A stretch of 64,000 nt of DNA from Siphonodentalium dalli (taxonomy: Eukaryota; Mollusca; Scaphopoda; Gadilida; Siphonodentaliidae), in the NCBI GenBank assembly GCA_032622095.1, contig CP136066.1, positions 227,484,961-227,548,960 of the forward strand. Direction: 5' to 3'. Below, one piece after another: positions 1 to 11,667 of the stretch. The notes under the pieces are model-generated. The model worked only from the letters and a program-made list of their open reading frames with translations, ran no database searches and had not been told where the DNA came from. Position 1 is the stretch's first letter, and every line of letters begins with the position of its first letter. The position numbers were made by a program, and so were the translations under genes.

Positions 1-327
1 CTGTAGATAGAACCACCTTGCTCTACCAAAAGCATGCCGATTGGAGATTTGCACAGCATTTTGTGTGAAAACTGGGACTCGAGGTCACGTAATCATGCGT
101 TTAACGGACAGATTATGAGCTACCGGTTCTATCGGTACCAATAACTCATAGTTAGAACATTCTGGTTCTCACGCGACGATGTGTATATATGACAGACAAA
201 TGTTAGTTAGACGCGTTCGACGATTTATTGCAACGATGACAACTGTTCGAATTTGGAACTATTTCGTTCATCATTTGTGAAGCGGCTATTGTTTACCTGT
301 TACGAAATGTGCATGCCAGTTTCGCTT
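1..327. other. Left flank, no feature seen
   Basis: This stretch precedes the 3.16-kb duplication. I see no long open frame, RNA gene or repeat in it. It is not present in the second copy of the duplication, so it marks the left outside edge. Confidence 0.4.
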
Positions 328-621
328 TGGGGGGCCTTCTGTTTTTGATGGAATGTGTTCGCACAATTAGTCGCTTATATTGCACGCTGTGCAACTCTGC
401 GTCTGCAAGTGAGGTTATGTTGAAGGTTCTTCGTGATTAACATGTTCGAAGCTTATCTCCATGTGTATTAGTGTCCACGAATTCGTCCGTATTTATTAAT
501 TTGAATCGTGAAGCGTAACTGGTTGGTCGCCATTCTTTTAGTTCACACAAAACATGATGACGGATTGTTAAATTAGTTCCGGCTCTTACTTAAATAGGTA
601 AAGCAGTCACGTGGGTAGGGC

Positions 622-674
622 GAGATAGCTGGTCACGTGTTATGTGAGACAGGGAAATCTCATCCAGCTATCTC
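622..674. repeat. Inverted repeat gagatagctgg / ccagctatctc
   Basis: Perfect 11-bp arms at 622-632 and 664-674 are separated by 31 bases. The structure is duplicated at 3786-3838 with the block. It could be a small fold-back element or an RNA hairpin; nothing else supports a function. Confidence 0.5.
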
Positions 675-905
675 ACACAGGCTACCGGACCCCCACATCA
701 AATGAGATATTAGATGGAATTCCCTGATAAGGAATTTTTTTACGTGACCATTATTGCTATCTTGACTGTATTTCGACTCAACAGTTGAACTGGAGTAATA
801 TTCAATATCTGAATGATCGGTAACAGGTGTATAACCATATTCACTGTTATTATCACTTTGAACTAGGGGAACATAATCTTGCACACTATAATTATCATAC
901 CTCAC
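660..905 (-). CDS. Possible exon, Tyr/Ser/Asp-rich peptide (copy 1)
   Basis: I do not recognise this frame. It is open for 81 codons but opens on GTG directly after an in-frame TAG, so it is not a complete gene. Reading the minus strand, a ctag acceptor-like site lies just before the GTG and a cac/gtaaaa donor-like site lies about 145 bases on, which would bound a small exon. The putative exon is rich in Tyr, Ser and acidic residues and has YxxL/V-like patterns, resembling the cytoplasmic tail of a receptor; that is inference. The rest of the frame downstream of the donor is probably intron. A spurious frame is a real alternative. Confidence 0.22.
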   Translation of the reverse strand: MRYDNYSVQDYVPLVQSDNNSEYGYTPVTDHSDIEYYSSSTVESKYSQDSNNGHVKKFLIREFHLISHLMWGSGSLCEIAG

Positions 906-1260
906 ATTCTAGTTTAACTCATAACTCAGAACAACTCTAGAAGACGAACAATAATTTATGGAATCATTGTGGCAACCGTATTGATTGAGTGACCATTCAT
1001 CAACGTGATGTATCCGATTATGATCCTTGAAATCAAAGTTATGTGTTACGTCTGGGCGTGATTGGTTCTGACATATCCTAGGCTACTCTGGATTCCTGAA
1101 CATTCGCGACTGAGTCGACATATGGGCGAATATGAGTGAATAACAATTGGCCCAGCATAACACGGTCATTCGTGTGAACACTAAGCGTACTCATGACAGT
1201 GCTGGTCAAATCGCAAGTCGTTCAGAAACCGACAGTGATATTCTCTTATTAGATCCGTCG

Positions 1261-3490
1261 TTCCCATTTATCGGCGTCATTGGAACATTATAACTTCCCT
1301 CCACGCCTCGGCGTCATTGGAACATTATAACTCCCCTTCACACCTCGGCGTCATTAGAACATTATAACATCCTTCACGCCTCGGCGGCATTGGAACATTA
1401 TAACTTCCTTCACGCCTCGGCGTCATTGGAACATTATAACTTCCTTTCACGCCTCGGCGTCATTGGAACATTATAACTTTCTTCACGCCTCGGCGTCATT
1501 GGAACATTAGAACTTCCTTCACGCCTCGGCGTCATTGGAACATTATAACTTCCTTCACGCCTGGGCGTCATTGGAACATTATAACTTCCTCCACGCCTCG
1601 GCGCCATTGGAACATTTTAACTTTCCTTCATGCCTCGGCGTCATTGGAACATTTTAACCTCCTTCACGCCTCGGCGTCATTGGAACATTATAACTTCCTC
1701 CACGCCTCGGCGTCATTGGAACATTATAACTTCCTTCACGCCTCGGTGTCATTGGAACATTATAACTTTCTCCACGCCTCGGCGTCATTGGAACATTATA
1801 GATTCCTTCACGCCTCGGCGTCATTGGAACATTATAACTTCCTTCACGCCTCGGCGTCGACATTGGAACATTATAACTTCCCTTCACGCCTCGGCGTCAT
1901 TGGAACAATATAACTTCCTTCACGCCTCGGTGTCATTGGAACATTATAACTTCCTTCACGCCTCGGCGTCATTGGAACATTATAACTTCCTCCACGGCTC
2001 ATCGTCATTGGAATATTATAACCTCCCTTCACGCCTCGGCGTCATTGGAACATTATAACTGCCCTTCACGCATGGGCGTCATTGGAACATTATAACTTCC
2101 TTCACGCATCGGCGTCATTGGAACATTATAATTTCCTTCACGCCTCGGCGTCATTGGAACAATATAACTTCCTTCACGCCTCGGCGTCATTTAAACATTA
2201 TAACTTCCTCCACGCCTCGGCGTCATTGGAACATTATAACTTCCTCCACGCCTCGGCGTCATTGGAACATTATAACTTCCTTCACGCCTCGGCGTCAATG
2301 GAACATTATAACTTCCACCACGCCTCGGCGTCATTGGAACATTATAACTTCCCTTCACGCCTCGGCGTCATTGGAACATTATAACTTCCTTCACGCCTCG
2401 GCGTCATTGGAACATTATAACTTCCATTCACGCCTCGGCGTCATTGGAACATTATAACTTCCTTCACGCCTCGGCGTCATTGGAACATTATAACTGCCTT
2501 CACGCCTCGGCATCAATGGAACATTATAACTTCCTCCACGCCTCGGCGTCATTGGAACATAATAACTTCCTTCACGCCTCGGCGTCATTGGAACATTATA
2601 ACTTCCTCCACGCCTCGGCGTCATTGGAACATTATAACTTCCTTCACGCCTCGGCGTCATTGGAACATTATAACTTCCTCCACGCCTCGGCGCCATTGGA
2701 ACATTTTAACTTTCCTTCATGCCTCGGCGTCATTAGAACATTATAACTCCCCTTCACGCCTCGGCGTCATTGGAACATTATAACCTCCTTCACGCCTCGG
2801 CGTCATTGGAACATTATAACTGCCCTTCAAGCCTCGGCGTCATTGGAACATTATAGCTTCCTTCACGCCTCCGCTTCATTGGAACATTATAACTTCCTTC
2901 ACGCCTCGGCGTCGACATTGGAACATTATAACTTCCCTTCACGCCTCGGCGTCATTGGAACAATATAACTTCCTTCACGCCTCGGCGTCATTGGAACATT
3001 ATAACTTCCTTCACGCCTCGGCGTCAATGGAACATTATAACTTCCTCCACGCCTCATCGTCATTGGAATATTATAACCTCCCTTCACGCCTCGGCGTCAT
3101 TGGAACATTATAACTTCCCTTCACGCCTGGGCGTCATTGGAACATTATAACTTCCTTCACGCATCGGCGTCATTGGAACATTATAACTTCCTTCACGCCT
3201 CGGCGTCATTGGAACAATATAACTTCCTTCACGCCTCGGCGTCATTTAAACATTATAACTTCCTCCACGCCTCGGCGTCATTGGAACATTATAACTTCCT
3301 CCACGCCTCGGCGTCATTGGAACATTATAACTTCCTTCACGCCTCGGCGTCATTGGAACATTATAACTTCCTCCACGCCTCGGCGTCATTGGAACATTAT
3401 AACTTCCCTTCACGCCTCGGCGTCATTGGAACATTATAACTTCCTTCACGCCTCGGCGTCATTGGAACATTATAACTTCCTCCACGCCTT
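1261..3490. repeat. 36-bp satellite array 1
   Basis: About 60 tandem copies of a 36-bp unit built around cctcggcgtcattggaac. Some units are 37 bp (an extra C before ttcacg) and a few carry a 3-bp insertion (gtcgac). Many neighbouring units alternate between ttcctccacg and ttccttcacg, suggesting a partial dimeric organisation. Because 36 is a multiple of three and the unit lacks stops, long open frames appear on both strands; these are by-products of the period. Confidence 0.95.
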
Positions 3491-3823
3491 CTGGGGGGCC
3501 TTCTGTTTTTGATGGAATGTGTTCGCACAATTAGTCGCTTATATTGCACGCTGTGCAACTCTGCGTCTGCAAGTGAGGTTATGTTGAAGGTTCTTCGTGA
3601 TTAACATGTTCGAAGCTTATCTCCATGTGTATTAGTGTCCACGAATTCGTCCGTATTTATTAATTTGAATCGTGAAGCGTAACTGGTTGGTCGCCATTCT
3701 TTTAGTTCACACAAAACATGATGACGGATTGTTAAATTAGTTCCGGCTCTTACTTAAATAGGTAAAGCAGTCACGTGGGTAGGGCGAGATAGCTGGTCAC
3801 GTGTTATGTGAGACAGGGAAATC

Positions 3824-4069
3824 TCATCCAGCTATCTCACACAGGCTACCGGACCCCCACATCAAATGAGATATTAGATGGAATTCCCTGATAAGGAATT
3901 TTTTTACGTGACCATTATTGCTATCTTGACTGTATTTCGACTCAACAGTTGAACTGGAGTAATAATCAATATCTGAATGATCGGTAACAGTTGTATAACC
4001 ATATTCACTGTTATTATCACTTTGAACTAGGGGAACATAATCTTGCACACTATAATTATCATACCTCAC
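3824..4069 (-). CDS. Possible exon, Tyr/Ser/Asp-rich peptide (copy 2)
   Basis: This is the duplicate of the open frame at 660-905, at an offset of 3164 bases. It stays open and differs by two residues (Pro to Thr, and Glu to Asp), the second conservative. The splice-like boundaries are preserved. With so few differences, selection cannot be judged from the sequence alone. Confidence 0.22.
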   Translation of the reverse strand: MRYDNYSVQDYVPLVQSDNNSEYGYTTVTDHSDIDYYSSSTVESKYSQDSNNGHVKKFLIREFHLISHLMWGSGSLCEIAG

Positions 4070-4434
4070 ATTCTAGTTTAACTCATAAATCAGAACAACT
4101 CTAGAAGACGAACAATAATTTATGGAATCATTGTGGCAACCGTATTGATTGAGTGACCATTCATCAACGTGATGTATCCGATTATGATCCTTGAAATCAA
4201 AGTTATGTGTTACGTCTGGGCGTGATTGGTTCTGACATATCCTAGGCTACTCTGGATTCCTGAACATTCGCGACTGAGTCGACATATGGGCGAATATGAG
4301 TGAATAACAATTGGCCCAGCATAACACGGTCATTCGTGTGAACACTAAGCGTACTCATGACAGTGCTGGTCAAATCGCAAGTCGTTCAGAAACCGACAGT
4401 GATATTCTCTTATTAGATCCGTCGTTCCCATTTA

Positions 4435-7266
4435 TCGGCGTCATTGGAACATTATAACTTCCCTCCACGCCTCGGCGTCATTGGAACATTATAACTTCCC
4501 TTCACACCTCGGCGTCATTAGAACATTATAACATCCTTCACGCCTCGGCGGCATTGGAACATTATAACTTCCTTCACGCCTCGGCGTCATTGGAACATTA
4601 TAACTTCCCTTCACGCCTCGGCGTCATTGGAACATTATAACTTCCTTCACGCCTCGGCGTCATTGGAACATTATAACTTCCTTTCACGCCTCGGCGTCAT
4701 TGGAACATTATAACTTTCTTCACGCCTCGGCGTCATTGGAACATTAGAACTTCCTTCACGCCTCGGCGTCATTGGAACATTATAACTTCCTTCACGCCTC
4801 GGCGTCATTGGAACATTATAACTTCCTCCACGCCTCGGCGCCATTGGAACATTTTAACTTTCCTTCATGCCTCGGCGTCATTGGAACATTATAACCTCCT
4901 TCACGCCTCGGCGTCATTGGAACATTATAACTTCCTCCACGCCTCGGCGTCATTGGAACATTATAACTTCCTTCACGCCTCGGTGTCATTGGAACATTAT
5001 AACTTTCTCCACGCCTCGGCGTCATTGGAACATTATAGATTCCTTCACGCCTCGGCGTCATTGGAACATTATAACTTCCTTCACGCCTCGGGGTCGACAT
5101 TGGAACATTATAACTTCCCTTCACGCCTCGGCGTCATTGGAACAATATAACTTCCTTCACGCCTCGGTGTCATTGGAACATTATAACTTCCTTCACGCCT
5201 CGGCGTCATTGGAACATTATAACTTCCTCCACGGCTCATCGTCATTGGAATATTATAACCTCCCTTCACGCCTCGGCGTCATTGGAACATTATAACTGCC
5301 CTTCACGCATGGGCGTCATTGGAACATTATAACTTCCTTCACGCATCGGCGTCATTGGAACATTATAATTTCCTTCACGCCTCGGCGTCATTGGAACAAT
5401 ATAACTTCCTTCACGCCTCGGCGTCATTTAAACATTATAACTTCCTCCACGCCTCGGTGTCATTGGAACATTATAACTTCCTCCACGCCTCGGCGTCATT
5501 GGAACATTATAACTTCCTTCACGCCTCGGCGTCAATGGAACATTATAACTTCCTCCACGCCTCGGCGTCATTGGAACATTATAACTTCCCTTCACGCCTC
5601 GGCGTCATTGGAACATTATAACTTCCTTCACGCCTCGGCGTCATTGGAACATTATAACTTTCTTCACGCCTCGGCGTCATTGGAACATTATAACTTCCTT
5701 CACGCCTCGGCGTCATTGGAACATTATAACTGCCTTCACGCCTCGGCATCAATGGAACATTATAACTTCCTCCACGCCTCGGCGTCATTGGAACATAATA
5801 ACTTCCTTCACGCCTCGGCGTCATTGGAACATTATAACTTCCTCCACGCCTCGGCGTCATTGGAACATTATAACTTCTTTCACGCCTCGGCGTCATTGGA
5901 ACATTATAACTTCCTCCACGCCTCGGCGCCATTGGAACATTTTAACTTTCCTTCATGCCTCGGCGTCATTAGAACATTATAACTTCCCTTCACGCCTCGG
6001 CGTCATTGGAACATTATAACCTCCTTCACGCCTCGGCGTCATTGGAACATTATAACTGCCCTTCAAGCCTCGGCGTCATTGGAACATTATAGCTTCCTTC
6101 ACGCCTCCGCTTCATTGGAACATTATAACTTCCTTCACGCCTCGGCGTCGACATTGGAACATTATAACTTCCCTTCACGCCTCGGCGTCATTGGAACAAT
6201 ATAACTTCCTTCACGCCTCGGCGTCATTTGAACATTATAACTTCCTTCACGCCTCGGCGTCAATGGAACATTATAACTTCCTCCACGCCTCATCGTCATT
6301 GGAATATTATAACCTCCCTTCACGCCTCGGCGTCATTGGAACATTATAACTTCCCTTCACGCCTGGGCGTCATTGGAACATTATAACTTCCTTCACGCAT
6401 CGGCGTCATTGGAACATTATAACTTCCTTCACGCCTCGGCGTCATTGGAACAATATAACTTCCTTCACGCCTCGGCGTCATTTAAACATTATAACTTCCT
6501 CCACGCCTCGGCGTCATTGGAACATTATAACTTCCTCCACGCCTCGGCGTCATTGGAACATTATAACTTCCTTCACGCCTCGGCGTCATTGGAACATTAT
6601 AACTTCCTCCACGCCTCGGCGTCATTGGAACATTATAACTTCCCTTCACGCCTCGGCGTCATTGGAACATTATAACTTCCTTCACGCCTCGGCGTCATTG
6701 GAACATTATAACTTCCTCCACGCCTCGGCGTCATTGGAACATTATAACTTCCCTTCACGCCTCGGCGCAATTGGAACATTATAACTTCCTCCACGCCTCG
6801 GCGTCATTGGAAAATTATAACTTCCTTCACGCCTCGGCGTCATTGGAATATTATAACTTCCTCCACGCCTCGGCGTCATTGGAACATTATAACTTCCTTC
6901 ACGCCTCGGCGTCATTGGAACATTATAACTTCCTCCACGCCTCGGCGTCATTGGACCATTATAACTTCCTTTCACGCCTCGGCGTCATTGGAACATTATA
7001 ACTTCCCTTCACGAATCGGCGTCATTGGAACATTATAACTTCCTTCACGCCTCCTCGTCATTGGAACATTATAACTTCCTCCACGCCTCGGCGTCATTGA
7101 ATATTATAACTTCCCTTCACGCCTCGGCGTCATTGGAACATTATAACTTCCTTCACGCCTCGGCGTCATTGGAACATTATAACTTCCATTCACGCCTCGG
7201 CGTCATTGGAACATTAAAACTTCCTTCACGCCTCGGCGTCATTGGAACATTATAACTTCCCCCACG
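4435..7266. repeat. 36-bp satellite array 2
   Basis: About 78 copies of the same 36-bp unit as array 1. Variant units appear in the same order in both arrays (the gtcgac units, the tttaaac unit and the atcaatgg unit). The whole array was therefore copied as a block, not expanded independently. The last 540 bases have no counterpart in array 1. Confidence 0.95.
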
Positions 7267-8700
7267 CTTTGTTTAAAGCCGCGTTCACACGAGTCCGTAC
7301 GATTCTATCCGAAATCATCGAACCGGCAATCAGAGTTATTCTCACTTTCCCCGCAAACAATTTCCGCGCACGAATCGCCTTGTGAGTATCAATGTGCCAT
7401 TTGACAAAGAGTTAAGTTTTGCAATACTTTCGCACAAAGAATTGAGTCTTAAAATCTGGGAACACAGAGCCTCGATCTCGCTCTGTAAATAATCCAACAA
7501 GGAGGGCTCTCCATATACCCGACGCTCCATCCTGATGAACAGTACGATAAAGAAAACCATTGTTCAACGGACTGTGCCTCAACTCGCTTCTTTCGTTTGA
7601 CAGAAATGGTCGAATATCAGTGGCTAAGCCACTAACATATGCCAATAATTCGGTATTTTTGCCAATTACTCATATGCATGCTGAACACATTGAAACTGTT
7701 CAGCCATTAATCAAAGTCCATTTACATGTTTTTGTCTAGAAATCAAAATAAATTGTGCACCTGTTTCAAATGTGATACCCGAATCAACAGAAGTTGGACC
7801 TTTCAGACTGATAATATTTATGTATTATTGACCCTTTATGGAGCATCAGACTGAGAGATCAACGCACTTGATGAGAGTGATGATACAATAACCACGTCGT
7901 GACGTATAGTTGAATTTGTGATCATTTTTCAGCGTTTGGTGCAAAGCATATTAGCCGAAAAAATTTGTATTCACTGTTCATGCTAATAATAAGTGAGCGA
8001 TCAATTATCGCTTCGTGCATGAACAATGCAAATAGGTCACGCTATTATAGAGCGTGTGGTGTCATTTCTAGCCGAATCGCCTTGTATGTCGGGTCAACTC
8101 CAATTTTTTAGTTTCAAACATTTCAGTACTGTTATGGATTGACGGTTCAATAACGTAATGAGATGCGTATGTTTAAACTATATCTGAGAAACATATATTC
8201 TTATAACGCATGCAATCATCCATATTATAGACAGTTGACGTTGAATTTTGTTGAATTATCATTAATAAAAGTTAATTGTAACTTTGAAATGTGCATATCG
8301 CACCTTATTCAGGAAGTAATAGTTTTATATGTAGTCATTTATATTAAACGCATATAAATGTGTCATCCGATCACGATCATAGTGTATATATTTGAACATG
8401 TTATATATGTTAATTTATATTTGTATTATATATATTATATATAGTGTGTACAGGTTTGTGTTGCACAATTGATCAATTAGAATGAATTTCCGAACATTCG
8501 AGCTGCGTTAGTGATGTTGGTTTCGGAAAGCAGGTTTCCATCGTTTTTCCCCCAAGAGGTTTTTCGTTGGTTTTTCCTGACCGCCAACGCAGACACAGTA
8601 GGATGTAATTAAACTGTATGTGAAGACGTGTCCGTCCCTTAACTTGTAAGCATGTATACCAATAAACGCTGATGTCGACCCCTAGTGGACTCCGGCGCAG
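7267..8700. other. Non-repeat stretch, no gene recognised
   Basis: AT-rich DNA after the satellite. The overlapping minus-strand open frames at 7342-7645 have no recognisable motif. Around 8380-8450 there are short AT-rich runs of tatat type. I see no RNA gene. Confidence 0.35.
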
Positions 8701-8746
8701 CTTGATGGCAATGATGGTGTTTGGGAATACTACTTGTACCTTGCAG

Positions 8747-9036
8747 ACAATGGGCGTATATGGTGGGATCAGGTGGTATTTTCAGTAACGCTAACGACAT
8801 GGCTAAATGGTTGCTCTTCCAGCTTAGTAACGGGGCAGATCAAAATGGGAATCTCGTGATGAGTCCGGATGTTCTCGGAAAATCTCACGACATGAGCCTC
8901 GCGATAAAAGCCGACCATCTGACGACCTACTTCCAACGCCCCCTAGTGCCGGTAACTCGGAGCAAAGACGCCAACGCACTCGGGTGGCAACTTGGATACT
9001 ACCACGATTCGATGGTTCCCCAATATCATCAGATTC
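8747..9036 (+). pseudogene. Exon-like fragment of a beta-lactamase-related serine hydrolase
   Basis: The frame encodes GGIFSNANDMAKWLLFQLSN, then a segment with ALGWQLGYYHD. This pattern is typical of the middle of class C beta-lactamase/penicillin-binding-protein-like serine hydrolases (Pfam Beta-lactamase, PF00144), including the expanded LACTB-like and gigasin-6-like proteins of bivalves. A tgcag acceptor ends at 8746. The catalytic SxxK and YxN boxes should lie upstream and the H-T-G box downstream; none is found nearby. After YYHD the frame runs into an ACA microsatellite, so the true exon end is unclear, possibly at the weak gatg/gt site near 9014. It is either one exon of a gene outside the window or a stranded fragment. 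Confidence 0.55.
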
Positions 9037-9063
9037 CAACAACAACAACAACAACAACAACAT
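9037..9063. repeat. (ACA)n microsatellite
   Basis: About eight ACA/CAA triplets follow directly on the hydrolase-like frame and give it a false run of threonines. Confidence 0.9.
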
Positions 9064-9339
9064 TTCTTCAAAATAATCATTAGTTATCAGAATCGATAAT
9101 TACCACAAAAATAATGCTAACAACATTACTGTCATCTCTATAGTATAAAATTTCCAAAACGTGTTATATATCAACATTTTGTTCAACGCAATTTGGTATA
9201 TTCCAAATATTCCAGGTGGTGAGAAATAACAGATTTACAAAATCGATAACAGATACATGTATATACCTCTAAACTTGGATGGGTGGGTTCCTCAACTTGA
9301 ACCAAATATTGTTTACCCCCGAAGCCAAATAAATAGTTA
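9064..9339. other. Non-coding, nothing seen
   Basis: AT-rich DNA between the hydrolase-like exon and the composite repeat. No feature is supported. Confidence 0.4.
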
Positions 9340-9378
9340 GGAGCGTTAGTTCGGATTATCTATATCTATATTTGCGAA

Positions 9379-9413
<35 letters not shown>

Positions 9414-10830
9414 GTTCTATAGAAATTCACAGGGGACCATCTAGATGATGCCAAAGGGGTCTACTAGGAGTGGCTTTTTACGAGAAAGATAATGGTCGGG
9501 GTTAGAATTTTCTAAAGTGACGCCGTTGTTGTCAGGGGCAGAAAAGGGGGAGGGGCAGAAAAAAAAATTGTCGCTGATTGCCACCAATCTTATATATAAT
9601 CATCCCCATAATATGAGGAATCAAATGGCGTGGTTTAAATATGGCAAAAGTCGCGCCGTTCGCGTCAGGGGTGCCCGGAAGGGGGGGGCATATTTTTTTT
9701 CTGTCGCCGATTGCCACGAAACTTACATATAATCATCCCCATGATATGAAGAATCCAACGGTGTGGTTTAAATATGTCAAAAGTGGCGTCGTTTGAGTCA
9801 GGGGTGAACGGAAGGGGAGAGGGACACCAAAATTTATAAAACTAATTTTAGCGCCGATTTCCACCAAATTTATATATATTCTTATTCATGATACAAGGAA
9901 TCTAATTGTGCGATTTAACAACGCCAAATTGTTGTTTTTGGATTAGAGATTGGGAGGGGTGGGCACTAAATTTGATAATAAGTCGCCGATTGCCACCACA
10001 CTTAAACAAAATCATCCCCATGGTATGAGGAGTCTAATGGTGTGGCTTTTATCTGTCAAGTGTGGCCTCATTCGAGTCAGGGTTGCATTGAAAGGGACAG
10101 GGGCACCAAAATTGATGCACAATTTTTTAGCGCCAATTTCCACCAAATTGATACACGTTCTTATCCATGATACGAGGAATCTAATCGTGATTTAAAGACG
10201 CCATAGTGGTGCTGTTTGGGTGAGAGATGGAGAGGGGAGGGATTGGCACCAAACTTGATAAAAAAATTGTTTAGTCGCCGATTAACACCAAACTTATAAA
10301 CAATCATCTCCATGATATCAGGAGTGTAATCGTGTGGTTTAAGGATGTCACAAGTGGGGCCATTCGAGTCAGTGGTGTATATAAATGAGAGGGACACAAA
10401 AAGTTATATCTATATGTTTAGTGCCGATTTCCACCAGATTGATACATATTCTTCTCCATCCATGATACGAGGAATCTTATCGTGTGGTTTAGATACACCA
10501 AATTGGTGCCCTATGTGTGAGAGACATGGGGACCTTAAATTTGATACGAATTTGTATACCCGCCAATTTTCATATATATGCATCTCTAATCTCTAATGAG
10601 TCTTAGTGTGTGCAGCTTGAGTCCGAAATAGGGATGGGAGGGTTACCAAAACTGATACAAAAATATTTTTAGTATGATCAAATTCAGACACGTTCTTCTC
10701 AAATGATACAAGAAATAAAATCGTGCTGTCTGTCTGTCTTTTTGTCTGTTTGTGTGCGTTCTATATATAACTTCACGTGGTACAATCGAGATGGCACCAA
10801 GGCGTTCTAAGAGGGGTAACTGTTTGCAAG
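9340..10830. repeat. Composite repeat with CTGT-microsatellite ends and 120-bp internal units
   Basis: The element opens with tatctatatctatatttgcg and a (CTGT)n run at 9378-9413, followed by a gttctata motif. It closes with another CTGT-type run at 10726-10752 followed by gttctatata. Between these lie about ten diverged units of roughly 110-130 bp, each containing a gccgatt(g/t)ccaccaaa core, a catgatatgagg-like segment and a gtggtttaa segment. An inverted relative with the same ends occupies 53270-54880. No protein is encoded; it may be a non-autonomous mobile element, but no transposase link is visible. Confidence 0.75.
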
Positions 10831-11275
10831 GAAGATCTAGAAAAAATAAAGCAAGGATCTCCCATGGCGACCAAGCTGGTGTTGGAATCAAATTAGGAAA
10901 CCTGGTCACCAGAAGACTCACAGGCGCCAATGCCTCATGTGCAGTCCTGCCTCCAGGGGAGAAGCCTGCTTTCTACATAATTGTTCTAATTGTTCTAATA
11001 AGCATCTTTCTATAAACTCTGCAATTAAAATTTACTTCCTATCTCTCAAACTAGTTATTTCCAAAATGACACTGCAAATATTTCAGTCGGCTAGTCACTG
11101 ATTCAGCAAAAATAAGAGCAAGCTGGCATAACTTGTTGGCTATATTGACAAGGCCTCATTCCAACCTGTTAATGACCTGTATTAAAAATGAACGAAGCCT
11201 TCTGGTACCTTCAAAATTTAAATACAACCCATGCATACAGCTCATTCTGTATTGATTGGTTTTTAAAATTGGAAA
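10831..11275. other. Non-coding; probable end region of the DIRS-type element
   Basis: No open frame of note. Because the minus-strand retroelement ends its last coding remnant at 11276, at least part of this stretch is probably its 3' non-coding end. I could not identify the split repeats expected for Ngaro-type elements. Confidence 0.35.
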
Positions 11276-11644
11276 TTAATTTTTTAAACAAATATCTGTC
11301 AGAGCATTATTAACTTTGTACACTTTTTGGCCGAGCCATTCAAAATTCTTTGGCCGAGGTATAATAGCTGACATGACAATTTTAATGGCCTTAATGCGGA
11401 AAATCGATTTAATGAGACTTTTGCACTGTGTAGTAAATTCTTGTACTGTCATGTTTTCATCCTCAATATTGTTTGTTCCAACATGTATTATCATGTGAGA
11501 ATATTGTGTAATATTGGTACCTCTCAAATTTGTGTGGTCAAACCTCCAGATCAAACCCTCTATATCAATTCCCCGAAAGGGGAGAACATCCAGACCATCG
11601 ATATATGTCACATATTTACAAATAGAATCAGTGACTAGCAACAC
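11276..11644 (-). pseudogene. SGNH/GDSL-hydrolase-like remnant of the DIRS-type element
   Basis: A 122-codon open frame. Its start carries VTDSICKY, where Ser7 sits where the GDS nucleophile block is expected. Residues 54-60 (HVGTNNI) match the block III Gly-x-Asn pattern of SGNH hydrolases. The C-terminal block with the catalytic Asp and His is missing, so the domain is truncated. In some tyrosine-recombinase retroelements such a domain follows the recombinase, as it does here with a 23-base gap. Its role there is unknown; esterase or nucleic-acid-linked roles have been proposed only loosely. The start codon is uncertain because the domain may continue upstream in a broken frame. Confidence 0.6.
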
Positions 11645-11667
11645 CTTCTTGCTTCTATTTGCTGCAA

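Larger units (their letters stand above)
328..3491. repeat. Higher-order tandem duplication, copy 1 (3.16 kb)
   Basis: The block starts at a run of six G (329-334) and consists of about 930 bp of non-satellite DNA (328-1260) followed by a 36-bp satellite array (1261-3490). The same block begins again at the G run 3493-3498, an offset of 3164 bases. The non-satellite parts differ at only a few visible positions, for example near 799, 831 and 927, so the duplication is recent or is being homogenised. A collapsed or mis-joined assembly is an alternative explanation. Confidence 0.9.
3492..7266. repeat. Higher-order tandem duplication, copy 2 with longer array
   Basis: This is the second copy of the block at 328-3491. 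The offset rises from 3164 to about 3237 inside the satellite, because copy 2 gained about two extra 36-bp units near 4590-4665. After the position matching the end of copy 1 (about 6727), the satellite runs on for another 540 bases. It ends at the non-repeat sequence beginning near 7267. Confidence 0.88.

Noticed and set aside
1630-2746. Long open frames on both strands with LEHYNFLHASAS-like or NVPMTPRREGSY-like peptide repeats
   Set aside because: They exist because the 36-bp satellite unit is a multiple of three without stops; 37-bp units end each one, and no start, splice or domain signal supports a gene.
1261-7266. CRISPR array
   Set aside because: Repeats follow each other without unique spacers, and the context is eukaryotic.
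7342-7645. Two overlapping minus-strand frames after the satellite
   Set aside because: No motif recognised and they overlap each other in different frames; not enough to call a gene.
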